This document shows, in pieces, positions 8,107 to 15,515 of a stretch of DNA of 64,000 nucleotides. Position 1 is the first letter of the stretch. Each line of letters begins with the position of its first letter. The notes beneath the pieces were generated by a model, which had not been told where the DNA came from, searched no databases, and saw only the letters and a program-made list of their open reading frames with translations. Made by a program: the position numbers and the translations under genes. Source of the stretch: an uncultured Tenacibaculum sp. (GTDB lineage: Bacteria > Bacteroidota > Bacteroidia > Flavobacteriales > Flavobacteriaceae); contig NZ_CANMMT010000002.1 in the NCBI RefSeq assembly GCF_947499065.1, positions 185,313 through 249,312 of the forward strand. Reading direction: 5' to 3'.

Positions 8107-9735
8107 ATGAAAAATTTAGCTCAAGGAAGTTATAATTCAGCTTTAGAAACAGTTAAAAACCTTAAGAAAAAGTTTGGAAGCAACTGGAATGCTATAAGTC
8201 CAGAGAATGCAGCAAGAATGGTAACTCAAAACCGATTTAAAACAGGTTTGGATATTGCAAAATATACAGCTGCTATTATGCGTAAAGATATGGCTGAGTA
8301 TGATGCAAATACATCAAATTATACACAATCATTAGGATGTTGGCATGGATTTGTTGCGCAACAAAAAATGATTGCTGTAAAAAAGCATCATAAAACAACA
8401 AGCAAACGTTACTTGTATCTTTCTGGGTGGATGGTGGCTGCATTGAGATCAGAATTTGGGCCGTTACCAGATCAGTCAATGCATGAAAAAACTGCTGTAC
8501 CTGCTTTGATAAAAGAGATTTATGATTTTTTAAGACAGGCAGATGCTGTTGAACTAAATGATTTATTTAAACAATTGGAAAATGGGGAAGATGTACAAGA
8601 TCAGATAGATAATTTTGAAACACATATAGTACCAATTATAGCTGATATTGATGCAGGTTTTGGTAATGAAGAAGCAACTTATTTATTGGCTAAAAAAATG
8701 ATACAAGCAGGAGCTTGTGCTATTCAAATAGAAAATCAAGTTTCTGATGCTAAACAATGCGGACATCAAGACGGAAAGGTAACGGTACCACATGAAGATT
8801 TTATAGCTAAGTTGAATGCTATTCGATACGCATTTTTAGAGTTAGGGGTAGAAGATGGAATTATTGTCGCTAGAACAGATTCTGAAGGAGCTGGTTTAAC
8901 GCAAAAATTACCAGTAAGTCAGGAGCCAGGAGATTTAGCCTCTCAATACTTAGCATTTGTTGAAGCTGAAGAAATAGCTATTGAAAATGCAAAGGAAGAC
9001 GATGTTTTGCTTAAAAGAGATGGAAAGTTAGTACGTCCGGTTAGATTGTCTAACGGATTATATAAATTCAAAGAAGGTTCAAATATCGATAGAGTTGTGT
9101 TGGATTGTATTGTTAGTTTGAAGAATGGTGCAGATTTATTATGGATTGAAACACCAACGCCAAATGTTAGTCAAATAGCACATATGGTAAATAGAGTAAA
9201 AGAAGTAGTGCCAAATGCCAAGTTGGTTTATAATAATTCACCATCTTTTAATTGGACATTAAATTTCCGTAATCAGGTTTACGATACGATGCTTATAGAA
9301 GGTGAAGATGTGTCTATGTACGATAGAAATAATTTAATGGATGCTACATATGACGGTTCTGAATTATGTTTAAGAGCCGATGAGAAAATTAAAACTTTTC
9401 AAGCAGACGCAGCTAAAGAAGCAGGAGTATTCCATCATTTAATAACCTTACCAACATATCATACTACAGCACTTCATATGAATGATTTAACTGAAGGGTA
9501 TTTTGGAGAAGAAGGCATGTTGTCTTATGTAAAAGAAGTACAACGAAAAGAAATTAGAAAAGGAGTTTCTTGTGTAAAGCATCAAAGAATGGCAGGTTCT
9601 GATTTAGGTGATGACCATAAAACTTTCTTTGCTGGTGATAAGGCTTTAAAAGCTGGAGGAGCAAAAAATACTTCTAACCAGTTTGAATCCAACAAACAAA
9701 TTTCTAAACAAGTAGTAGCAGAATTGGAAGTGTAA
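8107..9735 (+). CDS. aceA: isocitrate lyase (long form)
   Basis: Isocitrate lyase splits isocitrate to glyoxylate and succinate and feeds malate synthase encoded just upstream. At 542 residues it is longer than the ~430-residue enterobacterial form and matches the extended subfamily. The catalytic loop reads KQCGHQDGKV, with the nucleophilic Cys at residue 218; the Gln in place of the second Lys of the KKCGH motif is, as far as I know, usual in this subfamily. Metal and substrate blocks (PIIADIDAGFGNEEATYLL; IVARTDSEGAG) are present. It is probably transcribed from the aceB promoter, with the intergenic hairpin modulating it. Confidence 0.96.
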   Translation: MKNLAQGSYNSALETVKNLKKKFGSNWNAISPENAARMVTQNRFKTGLDIAKYTAAIMRKDMAEYDANTSNYTQSLGCWHGFVAQQKMIAVKKHHKTTSKRYLYLSGWMVAALRSEFGPLPDQSMHEKTAVPALIKEIYDFLRQADAVELNDLFKQLENGEDVQDQIDNFETHIVPIIADIDAGFGNEEATYLLAKKMIQAGACAIQIENQVSDAKQCGHQDGKVTVPHEDFIAKLNAIRYAFLELGVEDGIIVARTDSEGAGLTQKLPVSQEPGDLASQYLAFVEAEEIAIENAKEDDVLLKRDGKLVRPVRLSNGLYKFKEGSNIDRVVLDCIVSLKNGADLLWIETPTPNVSQIAHMVNRVKEVVPNAKLVYNNSPSFNWTLNFRNQVYDTMLIEGEDVSMYDRNNLMDATYDGSELCLRADEKIKTFQADAAKEAGVFHHLITLPTYHTTALHMNDLTEGYFGEEGMLSYVKEVQRKEIRKGVSCVKHQRMAGSDLGDDHKTFFAGDKALKAGGAKNTSNQFESNKQISKQVVAELEV

Positions 9736-9752
9736 AGTAATTATTAGTAGGC

Positions 9753-9808
9753 AAGTTTCCCGTTTATGTGGTTTGTAAAAGGTTGTTTGTTTGCATATCG
9801 GGAAACTT
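9753..9808 (+). terminator. weak hairpin after aceA
   Basis: AAGTTTCCCG and CGGGAAACTT form a perfect 10-bp stem around a long 36-base loop, 17 bp after the aceA stop. There is no strong T-run. It may help end the aceBA transcript together with the stronger hairpin at 9860. Confidence 0.35.
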
Positions 9809-9859
9809 TATAAAAGCATAAATTTATAGTTAGCGGTTTATAAATTTTATTTTGAAGTA

Positions 9860-9886
9860 AAAACTCCAGCTTAATGCTGGAGTTTT
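9860..9886. terminator. bidirectional terminator between aceA and marR-gnat
   Basis: An 11-bp perfect stem (AAAACTCCAGC / GCTGGAGTTTT) with a five-base loop is flanked by an A-rich left side and a T-rich right side. It serves two convergent genes. Confidence 0.8.
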
Positions 9887-9890
9887 TTAT

Positions 9891-10850
9891 TTATTTTGTT
9901 TTTAATTCCATTTTAATATCACTTCTAATGTACGGTGAGTTTTCTTCAACTGGAATTTCAATAAAACCATATTTTCTATAAATATAAATAGCGTTTTCTA
10001 ATTTAGTGTTAGAGTATAATACCAGTTTGTCAAATTCATTCTCTTTGGCAAAATTGATACATTGTTGCATTAATTTCTGACCAATTTTAAAGCCTCTATG
10101 TTTAGGAGAAACCGCCATTTTTGTAAGTTCGTAAACGTTCTCTTCCTTCATAGGCATCAGCGCTACAGTACCTACTATTTCGTTATCTAATTTTGCAAAA
10201 AAGATATGTCCACCTTTATCAATAATATATTTATCAGGATTACTTAAAACTTCTTCATCATAAGGTTCAACGTAAAAAAATGTTTTAAGCCATTCAATAT
10301 TTAAATCATAAAAATGAACAGCATATTCCTTTTTGAATTCTTCAATCTGTAGGTTGTGTTTTTTTATTGTATTCATTTGTATATGTTCTATAATAGCTTC
10401 GCTAAAAGCTTTTTTGTTAAATTTTTCTTCTAAAATGTTTAAATGCTCTACTAAAGAATTAGAGCTAATAGTTGTGTAGTCTTTTATAATTTGTTCTATA
10501 CTATTCCATATTGGAGTAACATTCTTTACTAGGTTTTTACCTTTTTCAGAAAGAAATATTACTTTTTTTCGCTTATCTATTTTATCCTCTTTTAAAATTA
10601 TGAGTTCTTTTTTTAGTAGCTTGTTTATTACTTGTGTTGTTGCAGGTTGCGATATTAGTAGACTGTTAGTTATTTCAGCATTAGTAACTCCTTTCTTATT
10701 CTTTATGATTTTAAAAGTAGGGAAGAGGTAAGGATCAAAATCAATATTATACCTGTCATATACCAATTGGGTTTCTCTCATCATATATTCACTTACTCTC
10801 TTTAATCGAGAGCCCATTCCTATTTCACCAAAACCTTTTAAAGCGTCCAT
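9891..10850 (-). CDS. MarR-type HTH regulator fused to GNAT acetyltransferase
   Basis: A two-domain protein of 319 residues. Residues ~1-150 are a MarR winged helix-turn-helix (GVTNAEITNSLLISQPATTQ; wing region EDKIDKRKKVIFLSEKG). Residues ~165-319 are a GNAT N-acetyltransferase with the acetyl-CoA loop MAVSPKHRGFKIGQKLMQQC and the final GFIEIPVEE strand. The fusion is common in Bacteroidota and acetylates small molecules or proteins of unknown identity. It is divergent from the DoxX-OsmC stress operon. A 12-bp palindrome just upstream of its start is a candidate autoregulatory site. Domain calls are secure; ligand and targets are unknown. Confidence 0.88.
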   Translation of the reverse strand: MDALKGFGEIGMGSRLKRVSEYMMRETQLVYDRYNIDFDPYLFPTFKIIKNKKGVTNAEITNSLLISQPATTQVINKLLKKELIILKEDKIDKRKKVIFLSEKGKNLVKNVTPIWNSIEQIIKDYTTISSNSLVEHLNILEEKFNKKAFSEAIIEHIQMNTIKKHNLQIEEFKKEYAVHFYDLNIEWLKTFFYVEPYDEEVLSNPDKYIIDKGGHIFFAKLDNEIVGTVALMPMKEENVYELTKMAVSPKHRGFKIGQKLMQQCINFAKENEFDKLVLYSNTKLENAIYIYRKYGFIEIPVEENSPYIRSDIKMELKTK

Positions 10851-10872
10851 AATATTTAAAATAACTATTTAT

Positions 10873-10884
10873 ATAAGTACTTAT
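10873..10884. promoter_or_regulatory. 12-bp palindrome upstream of marR-gnat
   Basis: ATAAGTACTTAT is a perfect palindrome 23 bp upstream of the MarR-GNAT start codon, a usual position for autoregulation. It does not resemble the TTTCCATGGAAA site on the other side of the gap. Confidence 0.35.
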
Positions 10885-10950
10885 GCAAATATACAAATAT
10901 TTCTAAATAATTTAATAATAAGATAATAGTAAATATATACCTAGAAAATA

Positions 10951-10966
10951 TATTCCATGGTAAATA
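10951..10966. promoter_or_regulatory. MarR-type operator, doxX promoter
   Basis: TATTCCATGGTAAATA is an imperfect palindrome centred at 10957.5, matching the consensus TTTCC(A/T)TGGAAA also found at 12808 and 13594. Its centre is 22.5 bp upstream of the first base of the doxX -7 box, so it overlaps the -33 region. Confidence 0.6.
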
Positions 10967-10979
10967 AAAATATTTTTTA

Positions 10980-10987
10980 TATCTTTG
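10980..10987 (+). promoter_or_regulatory. -7 box of the doxX-osmC operon
   Basis: TATCTTTG is an exact TAnnTTTG match 24 bp before the doxX start codon. Confidence 0.6.
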
Positions 10988-11011
10988 TAAAGAATTTAAA
11001 ACCAAATTATA

Positions 11012-11368
11012 ATGAAAAGAGACAAAATTATTTATTATGTAGCAACAGGATTATTAAGTTTATTAATGTTGTTTTCTGCTGGAATGTACTTTGTAAATAA
11101 TGCTGAAGTATCAAAAATGTATGAAGCATTCGGTTATCCAACCTATATTATTTATCCATATGGAATAGCTAAGATTTTAGGATTAGTAGCTATATGGTTT
11201 TTAAGAGATACATTTTTGAAAGAATGGGCATACGCTGGTTTCTTCTTTGCTTTTATACTTGCATTTTTTGCACATGTTATGATAAGTGATGGACAACAAA
11301 CGGGAGCAATCGTGGCAATGATTTTATTAGTAACCTCATACATATATAATAAAAAGATAAATGCCTAA
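11012..11368 (+). CDS. DoxX-like four-helix membrane protein
   Basis: A 118-residue inner-membrane protein with four predicted helices and the DoxX-family pattern (LLSLLMLFSAGMYF, FGYPTYIIYPYGIAKILGLVA). DoxX relatives are associated with quinone, sulfur or oxidative-stress metabolism, but the biochemical role of this small form is not settled. It is the first gene of a tight operon: its end overlaps the start of the osmC gene by 8 bp, and an FMN reductase and an iron-sulfur protein follow. A -7 box and a MarR-type operator lie upstream, so it is probably induced with its neighbours by a redox or electrophile signal. Confidence 0.8.
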   Translation: MKRDKIIYYVATGLLSLLMLFSAGMYFVNNAEVSKMYEAFGYPTYIIYPYGIAKILGLVAIWFLRDTFLKEWAYAGFFFAFILAFFAHVMISDGQQTGAIVAMILLVTSYIYNKKINA

Positions 11369-11768
11369 AAATATCACTTCAGAAGTTAAACTAACCAATC
11401 GTAATTATTTAGCAGAAGCAAAAATGAGAAATCATTTTGTAATGATAGATGAACCGGTTAATAAAGGAGGAGACGATAATGCTCCAACACCAGTAGAGTA
11501 TTTGTTAACAGCAATAGGAGGTTGTGTGTCTATGACATTACGTATGTATGCTGAAAAGAAAAATTGGGATTTAGGTGAGATTACTGTTAAAGTAAGTCAA
11601 AAACAGGCATTAACTTCTGAAGGAATAAAAAAATCGTTAGTAGAGGAAATCTCTTTTGAAAAAGAAGTAACCGAAGAACAACGAGAAAAATTATTGGCAA
11701 TGGCAGCTCAATGTCCTATTGCTAAAATGATAAAAGGAGAAACAGAAATAAGTAGTAAAATAATATAA
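11361..11768 (+). CDS. OsmC family protein
   Basis: A 135-residue OsmC/Ohr-fold protein. Family members reduce organic hydroperoxides with a pair of cysteines. Here the first Cys lies in AIGGCVSMTLRMYAEKK and the second in MAAQCPIAKMIKGE, both in the expected positions. The GDDNAPTPVEYLLTAIGGC block is the usual helix start. It overlaps doxX by 8 bp and precedes the FMN reductase by 4 bp, so the three are translated from one message. A peroxidase role is likely from the Cys pair, but many OsmC proteins lack a proven substrate. Confidence 0.88.
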   Translation: MPKNITSEVKLTNRNYLAEAKMRNHFVMIDEPVNKGGDDNAPTPVEYLLTAIGGCVSMTLRMYAEKKNWDLGEITVKVSQKQALTSEGIKKSLVEEISFEKEVTEEQREKLLAMAAQCPIAKMIKGETEISSKII

Positions 11769-11772
11769 CAAG

Positions 11773-12303
11773 ATGAAAAAAATAGCAGCATTTGCAGGTA
11801 GTACAAGTACTACATCAATTAACAAACAATTAGCAACTTATGCAGCAAGTCAATTGGAGAATGTATCTTTTGATGTATTAGATTTAAACGATTACACGAC
11901 ACCCGTTTTTAGTGAAGATATAGAAAGAGATGAAGAATATCCAGAAGGAGCAGCTAAGTTTAATGAAGCTTTAGATAAATATGATGGATTTATAGTTTCT
12001 CTAGCTGAACATAACGGATCGTATTCAGCAGCATTTAAAAATATTTTCGACTGGGCTTCAAGAAAAGACAGGAAAGTATTTAGAGACAAACCAGTTTTAG
12101 TAATGGCAGCATCACCAGGAGGTAGAGGAGGCGCAGGAGTTTTGGCTTCAGCATTAGGAACTTTTCCTCATATGGGAGCCAATGTAGCTTCTAATTTCTC
12201 ATTACCAGTATTTTATGATAACTTTAAAGAGGGAAGTATTGTAAATGAAGAGTTAAATAAAAAACTTAAAGAAGCAGTTACAACTTTCGAAAATGTAGTA
12301 TAA
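11773..12303 (+). CDS. NADPH-dependent FMN reductase family protein
   Basis: A 176-residue flavodoxin-fold reductase. The N-terminal FMN-phosphate loop reads FAGSTSTTSINKQLA, and the second flavin-binding segment SLAEHNGSYSAAFKNIFDW is typical of NAD(P)H-dependent FMN/quinone/azo reductases. The loop AASPGGRGGAGVL completes the site. Such enzymes make two-electron reductions of quinones, nitro or azo compounds, which fits a stress operon with OsmC and DoxX. It is third in the operon. The substrate cannot be told from sequence. Confidence 0.88.
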   Translation: MKKIAAFAGSTSTTSINKQLATYAASQLENVSFDVLDLNDYTTPVFSEDIERDEEYPEGAAKFNEALDKYDGFIVSLAEHNGSYSAAFKNIFDWASRKDRKVFRDKPVLVMAASPGGRGGAGVLASALGTFPHMGANVASNFSLPVFYDNFKEGSIVNEELNKKLKEAVTTFENVV

Positions 12304-12320
12304 ATAAAAACATTTTAGTT

Positions 12321-12752
12321 ATGTCTGATAAGCAAAAAGAGCTAGTAAAAAAATACAGTAATGATGATATTACTGTAGTTTGGAAACCAAAAACTTGTAT
12401 TCACGCTAAGAAGTGTTGGAAAGAATTAATTCAGGTTTTTGATCCAAGAAATAAACCATGGGTAAACATGGAAGGAGCAACTACAGAAAGGATTAAAAAA
12501 CAAGTAGAAGCTTGTCCATCTGGTGCATTATCATACATATCAAAAGGTAAAAGTAAGGAAAAAGCATATACAGAGACTAAGATTGAAGTTTTAGCAAATG
12601 GACCATTGTTAGTGTATGGAACTTTACATATAACTAACTCAGATGGAAAATTAGAGAAAAAAAACAAAACAACAGCTTTTTGTAGATGTGGAGCTTCAAA
12701 AAATAAGCCTTATTGTGATGGAGCACATGTAAAGGAAGGTTTTATAGGATAA
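12321..12752 (+). CDS. mono-cluster 4Fe-4S (YjdI-type) plus CDGSH iron-sulfur protein
   Basis: A 143-residue fusion of two small iron-sulfur domains. Residues ~12-75 match the divergent 4Fe-4S mono-cluster domain of YjdI (CIHAKKCWKEL; VEACPSGALSY). Residues ~95-143 are a CDGSH domain with complete [2Fe-2S] ligands, C-R-C ... PYCDGAH. CDGSH proteins hold a labile, redox-sensitive cluster. As last gene of the doxX-osmC-reductase operon it may be a redox sensor or electron carrier for that set; this is inference. All ligand residues are present. Confidence 0.85.
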   Translation: MSDKQKELVKKYSNDDITVVWKPKTCIHAKKCWKELIQVFDPRNKPWVNMEGATTERIKKQVEACPSGALSYISKGKSKEKAYTETKIEVLANGPLLVYGTLHITNSDGKLEKKNKTTAFCRCGASKNKPYCDGAHVKEGFIG

Positions 12753-12807
12753 GAAGGAATTGTATTCTTACCAATACTGCCAAATGAAATAAATGCTCTT
12801 ACATTAG

Positions 12808-12819
12808 TTTCCTTGGAAA
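12808..12819. promoter_or_regulatory. MarR-type operator, grx-marR promoter
   Basis: TTTCCTTGGAAA is a near-perfect palindrome (only the central step is asymmetric), centred at 12813.5. This is 22.5 bp upstream of the first base of the -7 box at 12836, the same offset as at doxX. An in-frame TTG at 12813 lies inside this operator and is therefore not the start codon of the next gene. Confidence 0.6.
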
Positions 12820-12835
12820 TAAAAAGCGATTTAAC

Positions 12836-12843
12836 TAATTTTG
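12836..12843 (+). promoter_or_regulatory. -7 box of the glutaredoxin-like/marR unit
   Basis: TAATTTTG is an exact TAnnTTTG match, 17 bp before the ATG at 12861. Confidence 0.55.
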
Positions 12844-12860
12844 TACTAAGAAAGAAAAAG

Positions 12861-13109
12861 ATGAAAATTACTTTATACGGTAGAAAAGGGCATGCACATT
12901 CAGTTGCGTTTAAAAACTTTTTAAAATCTACAGAAATAGCTTTTGATTACAAAGATGTATCAACGGATGAACAAGCCAGAGAACATAGTAAAGAGCTGTA
13001 TGAAGGTACAGTTAAATACCCAACATTATTTATTAATGAAGAGGTCTATTTAACACCAACATCAGATTTGTTCAATAAGTTAATGAAGGATTTAAAATTA
13101 AGAGGGTAG
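12861..13109 (+). CDS. glutaredoxin-fold protein lacking cysteines
   Basis: I place the start at ATG 12861, giving an 82-residue protein beginning MKITLYGRKGHAHS. An upstream TTG at 12813 falls inside an operator and before the -7 box. The beta-alpha-beta pattern, the TVKYPTLFINEE cis-Pro segment and the length are those of a glutaredoxin. The active-site CxxC is replaced by G-H-A-H, and there is no Cys anywhere in the product, so ordinary thiol-disulfide chemistry is excluded. The gene is followed 5 bp later by marR and preceded by a MarR-type operator, so it is part of the same redox regulon. Function is unknown. Confidence 0.75.
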   Translation: MKITLYGRKGHAHSVAFKNFLKSTEIAFDYKDVSTDEQAREHSKELYEGTVKYPTLFINEEVYLTPTSDLFNKLMKDLKLRG

Positions 13110-13114
13110 ATACA

Positions 13115-13552
13115 ATGGGAGATATTTCAAAAGACATTAATTCAACATTTCCAAATAACAAAGTGAAAGCTTTTATAAATATAAAATATACAGCAAATTG
13201 GATTCTTAGTAAAGAAAATGAATTTTTCCGCCCTTATGGAATCTCACCACAGCAGTATAATATTCTTAGAATCCTTAGAGGAGCCAAAGAACCTATAAAA
13301 GTTCAGGTTATTAAAGACAGAATGATTGAAAGAGCTCCTAATGCCACTCGATTAATGGACAAATTATGCGATAAGAAATTAATTAATCGTATGAGGTGCG
13401 ATCACGATAGGAGAGTTGTATTTATAAACATAACCAATCAAGGATTAGAGTTACTTGAAACCATAGACAGTAATATTGATGTAGACTTTATTGAAAATAT
13501 TACTGATGAAGAAGCAATTCAGTTAAGTAATTTATTAGACAAAATTAGATAG
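13115..13552 (+). CDS. MarR family transcriptional regulator
   Basis: A 145-residue winged-helix MarR protein: recognition-helix region VQVIKDRMIERAPNATRLMD and wing RCDHDRRVVFINITNQG. It follows the glutaredoxin-like gene by 5 bp and is probably co-transcribed with it. Palindromes of one type lie at the promoters of the doxX operon, of its own unit and before pirin, making this protein the best candidate ligand. It lacks the N-terminal sensing Cys typical of OhrR; one Cys lies just before the recognition region's end and one beside the wing. The inducer is unknown, but the target genes suggest an electrophile or oxidant. Confidence 0.88.
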   Translation: MGDISKDINSTFPNNKVKAFINIKYTANWILSKENEFFRPYGISPQQYNILRILRGAKEPIKVQVIKDRMIERAPNATRLMDKLCDKKLINRMRCDHDRRVVFINITNQGLELLETIDSNIDVDFIENITDEEAIQLSNLLDKIR

Positions 13553-13593
13553 GAATAAAAATATATTGAAAATAACAAAAATTTTATCGATAT

Positions 13594-13609
13594 ATTTTCC
13601 ATGGAAAAT
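13594..13609. promoter_or_regulatory. MarR-type operator upstream of pirin
   Basis: ATTTTCCATGGAAAAT is a perfect 16-bp palindrome, the best copy of the local operator. It lies 41 bp after the marR stop and 102 bp before the pirin start. Unlike the other two sites, no clear TAnnTTTG box is found at the matching distance downstream. Confidence 0.6.
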
Positions 13610-13610
13610 A

Positions 13611-13740
13611 ATTTAAATGTGATGATTTTAAAATACAAGAAGCAGAAAATACCGAACAACTTTATTTACTAGGTAAATTAAAAGTAGAAGTATCATTTGA
13701 ATTAAAAAAACATGAAAACATTAAAAACAATAGCGCATAA
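13611..13740 (+). other. open fragment without a start codon
   Basis: A frame open from 13611 to TAA 13738-13740 reads, from 13615, FKCDDFKIQEAENTEQLYLL and continues with protein-like composition. It has no ATG, GTG or TTG in its first half and overlaps the pirin start by 29 bp. It may be the tail of a decayed gene, or chance. I do not recognise the family. Confidence 0.2.
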
Positions 13741-14581
13741 AGTAGGGAGTCCACTTGTAAGCATGGGACCAGTAAGGTTAAGACAACCCATACCAACAGA
13801 AGGAATAGATATGGTAGATCCATTTTTATTGCTACATCATTATGGACCTTATGCAATAAGTCCGTTTAATAATCCTTTTGATTTAGGACCACATCCCCAT
13901 AGAGGTTTTGAACCAATAACATTATTATTTAAAGGTGAGCAATTGCATAGAGATTCTTTAGGAAATGAAATGTTAGTAAAGGCAGGAGATGTTCAATGGA
14001 CTACAGCAGGTAGAGGTATTATTCATGCAGAAGGACCATCAAAAGAGTTTGTAGAAAGAGGAGGAGAGTTAGAAGGAATACAATTATGGCTTAATCTTCC
14101 AGCAGCAAAAAAAATGATGCCTGCAAATTATCAGCATTTAAAAAGTGAAGATATTCCTGTTGTAACAAATGAAGATAAGAGTATAGAATTAAAAGTTGTA
14201 GCTGGAGAACTAGAAGAAAGAAAAGGACTGATTAAAACTCAAACAGCAGTTAATGTGTTTACGGTTAAAACTCAAGAGAAAGGAAAAATGAATATTAGTA
14301 TTCCAACATCACATAAATCCTTGGTGTATTTGTTAGATGGTGAAGTACTGATTAATGATGAAGCAACTTTAAAAAAAGGAGCAACTCAAATGATTACTTT
14401 TCATCAAGATGGTGATGGTATACAAATAGAAGCGAAAAAAGAAAGTACTTTGTTAATATTATCAGGAGAGCCTATAAATGAAAAAGTAGCTTCTTGGGGA
14501 CCTTATGTTATGAATACTCAAACAGAGATAATGGAAGCATTACGAGATTATCAGAAAGGGAAAATGGGTTATTTGTATTAA
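13712..14581 (+). CDS. pirin family protein
   Basis: A 289-residue two-cupin pirin. The metal-binding N-terminal cupin is intact: GPHPHRGFEPIT, then TTAGRGIIHAEGP supplies the remaining ligands. The C-terminal cupin (SLVYLLDGEVLINDEATLKK) and the cap with AREP-like SGEPI are present. Pirins bind Fe and in some bacteria cleave quercetin or act as redox-sensitive modulators. Here the gene follows the MarR gene and carries the best copy of the shared operator in its upstream gap, so it is likely part of the same response. The true substrate is unknown. Confidence 0.9.
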   Translation: MKTLKTIAHKVGSPLVSMGPVRLRQPIPTEGIDMVDPFLLLHHYGPYAISPFNNPFDLGPHPHRGFEPITLLFKGEQLHRDSLGNEMLVKAGDVQWTTAGRGIIHAEGPSKEFVERGGELEGIQLWLNLPAAKKMMPANYQHLKSEDIPVVTNEDKSIELKVVAGELEERKGLIKTQTAVNVFTVKTQEKGKMNISIPTSHKSLVYLLDGEVLINDEATLKKGATQMITFHQDGDGIQIEAKKESTLLILSGEPINEKVASWGPYVMNTQTEIMEALRDYQKGKMGYLY

Positions 14582-14616
14582 CATTGATGACTTCTAGCCT
14601 TACAGAAGTAATTTTT

Positions 14617-14656
14617 AGTGTATAGTATATAATATTAAAATTATATGCTATACACT
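14617..14656 (+). terminator. terminator of pirin
   Basis: A 17-bp stem with one G-T pair (AGTGTATAGTATATAAT / ATTATATGCTATACACT) and a six-base loop, followed by TATTTT, lies 35 bp after the pirin stop. Confidence 0.65.
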
Positions 14657-14660
14657 TATT

Positions 14661-14762
14661 TTAAGGTTTGCACATTGTAAAACTTTCAAATCCATCATCG
14701 GTTTCTCCATTAAATACCTTCCAATTCAAAAGAGAGATAATTGATATAAATATCTTAATTAA
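14661..14762 (-). pseudogene. gene remnant downstream of the yceI-like gene
   Basis: A minus-strand frame without a start codon ends at TAA (14661-14663). Its last 21 residues read NWKVFNGETDDGFESFTMCKP, which looks like a real protein C-terminus. The upstream part coincides with the 46-bp repeat at 14717-14762. It is probably the tail of a deleted or interrupted gene. I do not recognise the family. Confidence 0.3.
14717..14762. repeat. direct repeat copy 1
   Basis: About 46 bp starting CCTTCCAATTCAAAAGAGAG and ending TTAATTAA. It matches the copy at 16628-16675 with a few changes. The two copies, in the same orientation, flank the YceI and AraC-type genes. Confidence 0.55.
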
Positions 14763-14791
14763 AAGGAGATTTTTAATCCAAATCTCCTTTT
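14761..14791 (-). terminator. hairpin formed by the 3' end of the yceI-like gene
   Basis: AAAAGGAGATTT and AAATCTCCTTTT form a perfect 12-bp stem around a seven-base loop that contains the stop codon of the minus-strand gene. One arm is the last codons of the gene, the other is its 3' flank, ending in T residues on the minus strand. Confidence 0.6.
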
Positions 14792-15423
14792 AAATTAAAT
14801 TCAATTTCAATATTATCTTTAATTAAATTGTCTTTAAGATTCTTAAAAAAGGATCCTGAATCATATATAATTCCCCACTTAGTTCTATCTATGTTAAAAG
14901 GTTTACTAATAATAGAAATTTTAGTGCTATTCTTTTTTATAGTTTTTACAGGAATTAATATACTATTTGTTTTACCTTTTAGAGTAAAATCACCTTCAAT
15001 ATAAGTTACATCATTTTTAATAATAAAGTTTGTTACTATAAAATTACTTGAAGGGAACTTTTTGACATCGAAAAAGTCAGGGTTTTTAAGATGTGTAACT
15101 AATTCTTTTTTTTCTTTATCATTTTTGATATCTGAATTTTCTATTGTATTCATATCAATGATAAAATTTCCTGCTGTAATTTTATTGTTTTTAAATTCTA
15201 TAATTCCATTAGATAATTTAATGACTCCATCATGTCCATCTCCTACTATAGGCGTGAAACCTTTCCATTTGATGATACTATTTTTAATATCTATTTTATA
15301 TTTAGCATTAATAGATGTAATTGTCGTTTCTTTTTCTGATTGAGTTTTTGTTTTGTTCTCAACTTTTTTACATGATAAAAGTATTAATACTAATAATATG
15401 AGTATCAAATCGTTTTTTTTCAT
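14773..15423 (-). CDS. YceI-like lipoprotein
   Basis: A 216-residue lipoprotein: hydrophobic leader then lipobox LLSC with Cys18 as the lipidation site. Residues ~42-214 have the YceI/lipocalin-like barrel pattern (DIKNSIIKWKGFTPIVGDGHDGVIK; TRWGIIYDSGSF-type ending NIDRTKWGIIYDSGSFF). YceI proteins bind isoprenoid-type lipids such as polyprenyl quinones in the envelope. The gene lies 92 bp downstream of a membrane-linked AraC regulator on the same strand, and both are bracketed by a direct repeat. Its stop codon lies in the loop of a terminator hairpin. Confidence 0.82.
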   Translation of the reverse strand: MKKNDLILILLVLILLSCKKVENKTKTQSEKETTITSINAKYKIDIKNSIIKWKGFTPIVGDGHDGVIKLSNGIIEFKNNKITAGNFIIDMNTIENSDIKNDKEKKELVTHLKNPDFFDVKKFPSSNFIVTNFIIKNDVTYIEGDFTLKGKTNSILIPVKTIKKNSTKISIISKPFNIDRTKWGIIYDSGSFFKNLKDNLIKDNIEIEFNLKGDLD

Positions 15424-15515
15424 CTTCTTAAATTATTATGTTTTTAAATTTTGGAAAAACAAAAGTACATGCTAATTAAGTATTCGTTTAAATTATTAAG
15501 TCCTACAAAAAGGTA

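Noticed and set aside
12813..12860. TTG start for the glutaredoxin-like gene
   Set aside because: The codon lies inside the MarR-type operator and upstream of the -7 box. ATG 12861 gives the normal glutaredoxin N-terminus.
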